A DNA stretch of 64,000 nt from XYD12-FULL-36-8 sp964613805 (lineage in GTDB: Bacteria > Bacteroidota > Ignavibacteria > Ignavibacteriales > Ignavibacteriaceae). This document shows positions 52,914-59,941 of the stretch, one piece after another (the stretch's first letter is position 1; every line of letters begins with the position of its first letter). The DNA lies in contig CAZTJF010000017.1 of NCBI GenBank assembly GCA_964613805.1, positions 1-64,000 of the forward strand, written 5' to 3'. A program made the position numbers and the translations under genes. The notes under the pieces were generated by a model, which saw nothing but the letters and a program-made list of their open reading frames with translations, made no database searches and had not been told where the DNA came from.

Positions 52914-52997
52914 ATTCGGAAAATATTTCTTGACGGCTGGAAATCTAAGAAAATCGAGTCTTTATTCATAAAATTATCAGCTGGTTTTATACTTCAT

Positions 52998-55679
52998 ATG
53001 GTATGTTATTTGAGTGAAAGCTACTGGAAAGCCCAAAATATCACCAGAAATATGAAAGATATGGCGTTAGATATATTTACAACTGATACTGTTACAACCT
53101 CAAAAAAGTCCTATGAAAAGCTAAAAAGGAAAACCGAGAATTTTCTCATCACTCCAATCAAAGTAATGTCACTCTTAATCGCAATTTCGGGTTTATTTGC
53201 GATGATGTTCGAGGTAAGATATTTCACCCAATTTTCTTTTCAGGTTTATATTACAAGACTTTTTGCAACCCTCATCTCATTTTCTATTCTCGTAATTTCA
53301 AATACACCTTTTGCTAAAAAACGACCAGTATTGCTTGTACATGTTTTATTGATTACAATAATTGCATCCTCGGGCTATATGATTTATCTTATGCCGACAA
53401 CGTTGATAACAAATTCTCAAATAGTCGGTCTTATGATTTTTACTTCCGCACTTTTTTTAAGCTGGGAAGTCAAGAATCAAATCATTGTTGCGATTTATTA
53501 TAATTTGGTTTTTGCATTTGCAATAGTCATTAACGATAAAAGCATTTATTTCTTACCAAACATGTACGAGTCAGTTGTTTTCGTACTATTCTTAAGTATT
53601 CTATCAGTAATTGGCAGTGCGGTTAATTTTAGACTAAGACTGCAATCGGCAAAACATGCTGCTCAAGTTGCAACTTCAGAGAGAAAGTTAAGATCAATAT
53701 TCAATAATTCTGCAGAAGGAATTTTTCAATCATCATTGGATGGAAGATTTATTATTGCAAACCCGGCAATGGCAAAAATATTAGGATATGGTGAACCCTC
53801 AGAATTATTACAAGTGAACATAACCAAACAGATTTTCAAATCTCCAGAAGACAGAGAAAAACTAATTGATCTTATCATGAAAAGTGGTTCTGTAGAAGAT
53901 TATCAAATAACTCTTAGAAAGAAAAATGGGGAAGATATTGTTGTTAAACTGAATGATCGAATCTTTTATGACGAAGAAGATAATGTTGGTTACCTTGAAG
54001 GAAGCATAAGAGATATAACTCAACAAGTAATTACCGAAGAGAAGAAAAAAGTTGCTGAAAAAGAATTAAGAGAAGAAAAGAAAAGAGCCGATATGTTAGC
54101 CGACGAGGCGATGCAGCTAAGTCTTGCAAAAAGTCAGTTTCTTGCTTATCTGGGGCATGAAATCCGAACACCTGTTAATGGTATAATGGGTTATTTATCG
54201 CTTATTGAAAGCGACTACTACGAGAACAAAGAAGAAATGAAACAATTTATCTCCAATGCCAAAGAATCAGCAGAATCTTTACTTGAACTTCTGAATTCTA
54301 TACTCGATCTAACGAAAATTGAGTCTGGAAGAATGGAACTTTATGAAGTTGATTTTCATCTCGATGAATTAATAGAGCAGGCAATTTCGATCAATCTTGG
54401 TAAAATACGTGAAAAAGGACTTTACATTTCCAAAGAAATTGATTCAAAAATACCGCATACATTGCGCGGTGATGCAACAAGAATAAAACAAATTTTTATT
54501 AATCTTATCAATAATGCTATAAAATTCACAGAGAAGGGTAAAATTGAAATCTATTCAAGATTAGAAAGCATTTCCGAAAATTCCATAGTAATAATGTCCT
54601 CTATAAGAGATACGGGAATTGGAATTCCAGACGAGAAAAAAGAAGCTCTTTTTAAACCTTTCAGTCAGTTAGACGCCTCACACTCATCTAAATATGGAGG
54701 AACTGGATTGGGTTTAATGATTTGCAAAGAATTTGTGAACATGATGGGTGGGGAAATAGGTGTAAATAGCAGCGCCAATGCAGGTTCTACTTTCCACTTT
54801 ACGATTAAATTGGAACCTCAAAAAACCGAAGCTGTTATTTACAAACCTGCATCTTTCGAAGATCAATTTGATTTGAATAATTATGAAACTGAAGTAAGAT
54901 CTCCTTACGATGATAACCTTAAGGAAAAACGAAATAACTACAAGATATTACTTGCGGAAGATAATGTCGTAAACCAAAAAGTAGTTATGCGAATGCTAAC
55001 AGAGTTGGGCTTTGAAACTGAAGTGGTTTGTAATGGAAGAGCTGCTGTGGAGAAAGTCAAGAATGATAATTTTGATGCCGTTCTGATGGATATTCAAATG
55101 CCGGAAATGGATGGATTCGCCGCAACTAAGATGATAAGAAGTCTGGACGACGTAAGAAAAAATACTCCGGTAATAGCCATTACTGCACATGGGCTTAAAG
55201 GTGACAGGGAAAAATGTCTTGAAGCAGGAATGAATGATTATATTACCAAACCAATTAATGCAAAGCAGTTATCTACAGTTTTGGATTCGTGGGTTAATTT
55301 GCAGGTGGGACTCAAATCCAAAAGGCAGCCCGAAGTTAAAATACAAGAGGGAGTTTTTGATTTGCAGCGTTTCACTGAAATGAGTCTTGGCGATGTCAGT
55401 TTTCAAAGAGAGCTTCTGATGGACTACTTTGAAGATTTAGAACAAAGGTTAGAGAGACTTCATGAACAATTTGAGAAAAAAGATTTAGAAAACGTCATGA
55501 AGGAAGTACATACCATTAAGGGATCAAGCTTCTCCCTTGGTGCTTTAAGGATTGGTGAGGAAGCACTTGGTATTGAACTATCAGCCAAAAGCAACGATTT
55601 CGAATCTGTGTCGCAGCGGCTTCATACTCTTAAAAATGCCTTTGTGCAAACTAAGGAAATTGTAAAACATCTTTTATAA
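52998..55679 (+). CDS. Hybrid sensor histidine kinase with PAS, receiver and Hpt domains
   Basis: Domains in order: six predicted membrane helices (about 52-210), PAS (about 228-345), a coiled linker, HisKA with His387 (FLAYLGHEIRTPVNG), HATPase (DATRIKQIFINLINNAIKF, DTGIGIPDEKK, GGTGLGLMICKEF), a receiver with Asp698 (AVLMDIQMPEMDG), and a C-terminal Hpt with His838 (EVHTIKGSS). It thus holds a full His-Asp-His relay in one protein, lacking only the final response regulator, which is not nearby. The exact start is uncertain; ATGs at 53052 or 53061 are alternatives, and none has a strong binding site. Confidence 0.94.
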   Translation: MVCYLSESYWKAQNITRNMKDMALDIFTTDTVTTSKKSYEKLKRKTENFLITPIKVMSLLIAISGLFAMMFEVRYFTQFSFQVYITRLFATLISFSILVISNTPFAKKRPVLLVHVLLITIIASSGYMIYLMPTTLITNSQIVGLMIFTSALFLSWEVKNQIIVAIYYNLVFAFAIVINDKSIYFLPNMYESVVFVLFLSILSVIGSAVNFRLRLQSAKHAAQVATSERKLRSIFNNSAEGIFQSSLDGRFIIANPAMAKILGYGEPSELLQVNITKQIFKSPEDREKLIDLIMKSGSVEDYQITLRKKNGEDIVVKLNDRIFYDEEDNVGYLEGSIRDITQQVITEEKKKVAEKELREEKKRADMLADEAMQLSLAKSQFLAYLGHEIRTPVNGIMGYLSLIESDYYENKEEMKQFISNAKESAESLLELLNSILDLTKIESGRMELYEVDFHLDELIEQAISINLGKIREKGLYISKEIDSKIPHTLRGDATRIKQIFINLINNAIKFTEKGKIEIYSRLESISENSIVIMSSIRDTGIGIPDEKKEALFKPFSQLDASHSSKYGGTGLGLMICKEFVNMMGGEIGVNSSANAGSTFHFTIKLEPQKTEAVIYKPASFEDQFDLNNYETEVRSPYDDNLKEKRNNYKILLAEDNVVNQKVVMRMLTELGFETEVVCNGRAAVEKVKNDNFDAVLMDIQMPEMDGFAATKMIRSLDDVRKNTPVIAITAHGLKGDREKCLEAGMNDYITKPINAKQLSTVLDSWVNLQVGLKSKRQPEVKIQEGVFDLQRFTEMSLGDVSFQRELLMDYFEDLEQRLERLHEQFEKKDLENVMKEVHTIKGSSFSLGALRIGEEALGIELSAKSNDFESVSQRLHTLKNAFVQTKEIVKHLL

Positions 55680-55691
55680 AAATTAAAAGAT

Positions 55692-55743
55692 ACAAACCCG
55701 GTTCCTGATATTGGGTTCTAAAAATAAAAGGAACTGGGTTTGT
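55692..55743. repeat. Inverted repeat after the hybrid kinase gene
   Basis: ACAAACCCGGTTCC (55692-55705) and GGAACTGGGTTTGT (55730-55743) pair over 14 bp with one G-U, around a 24-base loop. No T-run follows, so it is a stable RNA structure more than a classical terminator. Confidence 0.6.
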
Positions 55744-55772
55744 TCACGAATTTCACTGCATAACATTACAAT

Positions 55773-55802
55773 AAAAAAATCCTCTCGCCGAGGATTTTTT
55801 TT
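55773..55802 (+). terminator. Intrinsic terminator, probably bidirectional
   Basis: AAAAAAATCCTC (55773-55784) and GAGGATTTTTTT (55790-55801) form a perfect 12-bp stem with a TCGCC loop and T-runs on both strands. It ends the hybrid kinase transcript. Confidence 0.88.
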
Positions 55803-55951
55803 ATAACATGTAATCAGCATCTTTATTTTCCACCAACATGAATATCTGGTTTAAATATTTTTTTTCTATGTAAATGTGGTAATACTTCCTGTAAAAAATA
55901 TAGTCAGTCGCCAAGGTAAAGTGTGTTCATATCTTTCACATGTTGTTTAAG

Positions 55952-56156
55952 GAACCCCTCCATCGTCCTCCCCTTTAGTAAAGGTTGTGTGATGATAGGA
56001 AAGCGTCATTTCGATGGATCCGCCAAAGGCGGAGACTGAGAAATCTTCTCAAAACAAAAGACTTCTCCCTCCGGTCGAAGTGACAATCGCAGTTTTCACA
56101 CAGTGTCTAATAAAGGGGAGGGACGACCTGTCCGCCTATGGAGGAGGGTGGGGTTC
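55952..56156. mobile_element. Nested palindromic repeat element (MITE-like, no coding capacity)
   Basis: The outer arms GAACCCCTCCATCGTCCTCCCC (part, from 55952) and the matching GGGGAGGGACGA...GGAGGAGGGTGGGGTTC (to 56156) are inverted copies, the right arm with a small insertion. Inside lie GTGTGA/TCACAC arms, then CGTCATTTCGA near 56003 facing TCGAAGTGACA near 56075, then GAGAAATCTTCTC and AAGACTTCTC halves around AAAACAAA. The whole is one imperfect palindrome. GTCATTTCGA-type palindromes are, to my knowledge, dispersed repeats in Bacteroidota-related genomes. No transposase is present. Confidence 0.7.
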
Positions 56157-56316
56157 ATATTTACACTTCAAGAATATAATTAAATGCATAAAGATGAAAT
56201 TGGCAGTAATAAAACTTGTCATTATAGTTTTTTCTTAACCAAACGGTAAACGTGTAAATATTTTTTGTGAAAAATACATTGCATTGCTTTACTCAATAAT
56301 CTATATTTGTGACGGT

Positions 56317-56322
56317 TATAAT
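56317..56322 (+). promoter_or_regulatory. Possible -10 element before the 56382 gene
   Basis: A perfect TATAAT lies 60 bases before the TTG start. No good -35 is seen at 16-18 bases upstream, so this is only a partial promoter match. Confidence 0.3.
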
Positions 56323-56381
56323 CAAACCTGAATTAAAGAAATTATTTCAAACAACAATTCTGGGGCAGGAGGATTAAATGT

Positions 56382-56603
56382 TTGAGGGCAAGAACACTTA
56401 CTAAAATTACTACAGCAATATGCCTTGCTGCCGGTGTACTTTCACTTTCCTTTGGCTACATCACTAAAACCACAAGTCCTGCCGGCTCTTCCGATTATTT
56501 GACTTGGACAGTCGCCGGTTTAATTTTGATTTTATTGGGTTGCATTATTCACTTTAGGCGAACTCGTGTCAGGGTAAAGCGCAAATCATTTTATAAACTA
56601 TAA
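56382..56603 (+). CDS. Small two-helix membrane protein of unknown function
   Basis: The 73-residue protein (RARTLTKITTAICLAAGVLSL) has two membrane helices (about 8-27 and 40-60) and a strongly basic tail (HFRRTRVRVKRKSF). The start must be TTG 56382, nine bases after AGGAGG (56367-56372), because the better-placed ATG at 56378 opens only an eight-codon frame. I recognise no family. The topology suggests both ends in the cytoplasm. Confidence 0.6.
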   Translation: MRARTLTKITTAICLAAGVLSLSFGYITKTTSPAGSSDYLTWTVAGLILILLGCIIHFRRTRVRVKRKSFYKL

Positions 56604-56669
56604 TAATGTAAATTTCCATTTCTGTGATGTGCATCTAAAAATGGAATAATTGAATGATAAGGGTAGATT

Positions 56670-56984
56670 ATGCTTAAATATAAAATTCCAACTTCACCTG
56701 ACAATAAAAATAATTCAGCTATTTTGGATTTTACTTTAGCCATTATAAAGATGGCTAAACCACATGATGCCTGCTTATTCACTTTGAATAAGTTAAGCGA
56801 CTCGAAAAATGTTTTGATAACTTCTGCAGGTTTAAAAGAAGCTTATATAATCTTTCCAGAATGGAATTTGGAATATTTTTCATCGCTGCTATCTAAGTAT
56901 AACGCCGCTGCCATTGAGAAACTTCCGCCCTTTGATACGGTAAACATTATTTACGGAGATGGAACTATTGTCTCTCAAAGTTAA
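56670..56984 (+). CDS. Hypothetical protein
   Basis: The 104-residue protein (MLKYKIPTSPDNKNNSAILD) looks soluble, with an alternating strand/helix pattern: LDFTLAIIKMAKPHDACLFTLN, NVLITSAGLKEAYIIFPEW, VNIIYGDGTIVS. I do not recognise it. It lies 66 bases after the small membrane protein and could share its transcript. An overlapping minus-strand frame is much less protein-like. Confidence 0.5.
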   Translation: MLKYKIPTSPDNKNNSAILDFTLAIIKMAKPHDACLFTLNKLSDSKNVLITSAGLKEAYIIFPEWNLEYFSSLLSKYNAAAIEKLPPFDTVNIIYGDGTIVSQS

Positions 56985-57080
56985 GAACACTAATCATTTC
57001 GTTAGTAACAATTCTGTTTTTACGAAGGAAATTCCACTCTAACTAAAATCATACATACAACAATAGTAGTATGGGTCCGG

Positions 57081-58301
57081 TCATTTAAAATTCACTATCA
57101 CCTTAGTAATCACTTCGACTGCAAACTTTAATTCATCTTCATTAATTACCAATGGCGGGGCAAATCTGATTATATCACCGTGAGTTGGTTTTGCAAGCAA
57201 ACCGTTTTCCTTTAAAGCTAAGCAAACATCCCATGCAGTTTTACCGCTTTCGGTCGGTCTTATTACAATTGCATTTAATAATCCTTTACCGCGGACTTTA
57301 GTAACCAAATCAGTTTTTTGCATGAGCTTATTCATCTCTTCCCTAAATAATTTACCAAGTCGTTCAGCATTGTCGGCAAGTTTTTCATCAACCAAAACTT
57401 GAAGAGCTGCAATTGCAACTTTACATGCAAGTGGATTACCGCCAAAAGTTGAGCCGTGTTCACCAGGTTTTATGGTTAGCATAATTTCATCATTAGCTAA
57501 TGCTGCTGATATAGGCATAACTCCACCAGAGAGCGCTTTACCAAGAATTAAAATATCCGGTTTAACATTTTCATGATCGGATGCAAGCATTTTGCCTGTT
57601 CGGCACAATCCAGTTTGAACTTCGTCGCAAATAAGAAGAACATTTTTGGATTTACACAGTTCTTGGGCTTTTTTTAGATATCCCTCATCAGGCACAACAA
57701 CGCCTGCTTCACCCTGTACGGGTTCAACCATAAAGGCAGCAATATTAGGGTCGCCCAATGCTTTTTCTAATGCCGGGATATCGTTGAATGGAATTCTGAT
57801 AAAACCGGGAAGGAAGGGGCCATATCCTTCATAAGAATCCGGATCATTTGATGCAGAAATTGCCATCATTGTTCTTCCGTGAAAGTTGTCATTAGCAACG
57901 ATGATTTTGGCATCGTACTTTTTAATTCCTTTAACGTCATACGCCCATCTTCTTGCGAGCTTAACTGCTGTTTCACCGCCTTCAACTCCGGTATTCATCG
58001 GCAGTACTTTATCGTAGCCCAAAAGTGTTGTGATATATTTTTCATATTCACCAAGACAATTATTATAAAACGCGCGAGAGGTAAGAGTTAATGTATTTGC
58101 TTGATCAACTAATGCTTTAACAATTTTGGGATGGCAGTGTCCTTGATTTACAGCAGAGTAAGCAGAGAGAAAATCTAAATATTTTTTTCCTTCAACGTCC
58201 CAAACCCAAACTCCTTTCCCTTTTGCTATTACTACATCAATGGGATGATAATTATGTGCGCCATAGCGGTCTTCTAATTCAATATAATCTTTGGATTGCA
58301 T
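57081..58301 (-). CDS. rocD: Ornithine aminotransferase
   Basis: The 406-residue PLP enzyme converts ornithine and 2-oxoglutarate to glutamate semialdehyde and glutamate. It begins DRYGAHNYHPIDVVIAKGKGVWVWDVEGKKYLDFLSAYSAVNQGH (in pieces), typical of OAT. The PLP lysine is Lys255 (LILGKALSGG) and the ring-binding Asp226 lies in ICDEVQTG. VEGGETAVKLARRW is also OAT-like. No arginine catabolic partner gene is next to it, so it may link proline and arginine metabolism alone. Confidence 0.95.
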   Translation of the reverse strand: MQSKDYIELEDRYGAHNYHPIDVVIAKGKGVWVWDVEGKKYLDFLSAYSAVNQGHCHPKIVKALVDQANTLTLTSRAFYNNCLGEYEKYITTLLGYDKVLPMNTGVEGGETAVKLARRWAYDVKGIKKYDAKIIVANDNFHGRTMMAISASNDPDSYEGYGPFLPGFIRIPFNDIPALEKALGDPNIAAFMVEPVQGEAGVVVPDEGYLKKAQELCKSKNVLLICDEVQTGLCRTGKMLASDHENVKPDILILGKALSGGVMPISAALANDEIMLTIKPGEHGSTFGGNPLACKVAIAALQVLVDEKLADNAERLGKLFREEMNKLMQKTDLVTKVRGKGLLNAIVIRPTESGKTAWDVCLALKENGLLAKPTHGDIIRFAPPLVINEDELKFAVEVITKVIVNFK

Positions 58302-58615
58302 GAAATACCTTTCTGATTAAAATGGTGGAAAATTGGTGCTCAAATTTATCAATTTTAACCCCCGTCATCCAAAATAAATTGAGGGATTAAACAAGTTTTT
58401 ATTCCTTTGAGCTGGTCTATAACAAAACTAATGAGATTCTCACCGTATTACTTTTAAGAGCGGGAATTTTCATGTGGTAGAGGAAAATTTTAATTATTTT
58501 GGAAACAATTCAAACGAGAAAGTTGATTATAAAATAGTAATTTGGATTGTATAAAATTGCTAATACTTTTAAGTTACGTCGTAAAAAATATCCTATTTAT
58601 AATGCATTGAATCGA
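58302..58615. other. Intergenic region between rocD and yjbQ
   Basis: The 314 bases separate divergent genes. A frame open from 58547 joins yjbQ but has no conserved residues. I see TATAAA at 58550-58555 but no fitting -35 and no clear repeat or hairpin. Confidence 0.5.
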
Positions 58616-59053
58616 ATGTACACTTTAGAAACGCACACATTTACAATCAAAACAAAAGGTAACACTTCGTTAACCGATATTACTGGGCAAGTTCAAGATA
58701 AACTGAATACATCTGGTTTTGCTGAAGGTAATGTGTTGATTTTTGTTTCCGGTTCAACAGCCGGAATCACAACGATTGAGTATGAACCGGGATTGCTGAA
58801 AGATTATCCTGCATTTTTTGAAAAGTTAGTACCTTCAAATCAACGGTATCATCATGATGAAACTTGGCATGATGGAAACGGACACTCTCATGTTCGTGCA
58901 TCGTTGCAAGGCGCATCATTTACAGTTCCATTTTCGCATGGAAGATTATTGTTGGGAACCTGGCAGCAAATCATTTTGATAGATTTTGACACTCATCCAC
59001 GACAAAGAGAAGTTATTGTTCAATTAAACGGAATAAAAAAAAATGAAAAGTAA
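58616..59053 (+). CDS. yjbQ: YjbQ/UPF0047 family protein
   Basis: The 145-residue protein has the UPF0047 signatures: TDITGQVQDKL, GNVLIFVSGSTAGITTIEYEPGL, YHHDETWHDGNGHSHVRASLQGASFTVPF and LGTWQQIILIDFDTHPRQREVIVQL. The family is also called secondary thiamine-phosphate synthase from a weak activity; its true role is unsettled. I chose ATG 58616 because family members are about 140 residues; a longer frame starts at 58547. It overlaps the next gene by 11 bases. Confidence 0.9.
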   Translation: MYTLETHTFTIKTKGNTSLTDITGQVQDKLNTSGFAEGNVLIFVSGSTAGITTIEYEPGLLKDYPAFFEKLVPSNQRYHHDETWHDGNGHSHVRASLQGASFTVPFSHGRLLLGTWQQIILIDFDTHPRQREVIVQLNGIKKNEK

Positions 59054-59891
59054 GATTATTGTTTTTTCGCTAATCGTGACTTTGTCAGCAAGTTTTAATT
59101 CAATATTTGGCTGGGGAAGGGAAGCACACAAACTTATCAACCAGAAAGCAATTGAATGGCTGCCGAATGAAATGAGTCAATTCAAAATTTGGAAAGACTA
59201 TATCGGCGACCATGCTTCAGATCCGGATATAAGACGTGATACTAAACAAGATACAACCGAATGGCCAAGACATTTTATTGATATAGATTATTATGCTGAG
59301 TTTTTAGATGGGAAAATGATTTACGATAAAGATAAGCTGATTTCAATTTACGGTGAGGAAACCGTTTATAAAATGGGATTGCTTCCCTGGGCTGCCTTAG
59401 ATACTTATAATCGGTTAGTTCAATCTTTTATGGAAAAAAATAGAGATAAGGTTTTAATCTTTGCATCAGATCTTGGGCATTATGTTGCGGACGGTCATCA
59501 ACCATTTCACACCATGTTAAATTATGATGGTCAGTTGACGGACCAAAAAGGAATTCATGGAAGATATGAATCAGAAATGGTCAACAGATACATAGACCAA
59601 ATTACCAATTCCATCTCTGTGCGAGAAGTAAAATATGTTTCAGAGCCGCTTTCATATATTTTTGAATTTTTAACGGCATCGAATTTTTATTCACCCATAA
59701 TATTTAGTGCTGATAAAACCGCTTATGCACAAACCGGCTCACATGGAAGCGATGAATATTATAGGTTAATGTGGTTCCGCACAAAACATGTTACCGTTAA
59801 CCAATTATCGGATGCAGCAGGAGTTCTTGCATCGCTTGTGTATTCGGCGTGGGTTGATGCCGGAAAACCAAATCTTGCTGAACTTAATTAA
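59043..59891 (+). CDS. Secreted S1/P1-nuclease / phospholipase C-fold protein
   Basis: The 282-residue protein has a signal peptide (about 1-23) that would leave Trp as or near the first mature residue (FGWGREAHKLI), as needed for the trinuclear zinc site in this fold. Other ligands are seen in ASDLGHYVADGHQPFHTML and KGIHGRYESEM. It could be a nuclease or a phosphodiesterase; the exact substrate is open. It starts inside the 3' end of yjbQ. Confidence 0.8.
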   Translation: MKSKIIVFSLIVTLSASFNSIFGWGREAHKLINQKAIEWLPNEMSQFKIWKDYIGDHASDPDIRRDTKQDTTEWPRHFIDIDYYAEFLDGKMIYDKDKLISIYGEETVYKMGLLPWAALDTYNRLVQSFMEKNRDKVLIFASDLGHYVADGHQPFHTMLNYDGQLTDQKGIHGRYESEMVNRYIDQITNSISVREVKYVSEPLSYIFEFLTASNFYSPIIFSADKTAYAQTGSHGSDEYYRLMWFRTKHVTVNQLSDAAGVLASLVYSAWVDAGKPNLAELN

Positions 59892-59941
59892 TTTTTGTGT
59901 TGCTAACTATACAAATGAAAAAGTTTTACAGAGGACTGAAA

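Larger units (their letters stand above)
55680..56381. other. Intergenic region with terminator and palindromic element
   Basis: The 702 bases hold, in order, an inverted repeat (55692-55743), a bidirectional terminator (55773-55802), about 150 bases of AT-rich sequence, a 205-base nested palindromic element (55952-56156), and a perfect TATAAT (56317-56322) before the small gene at 56382. A frame at 56014-56238 lies in the palindrome and is not a real gene. Confidence 0.7.

Noticed and set aside
56014..56238. 74-residue plus-strand frame in the intergenic repeat
   Set aside because: It lies within the nested palindrome and its peptide (PPKAETEKSSQNKRLLPPVEVT) is just the repeat read as protein.
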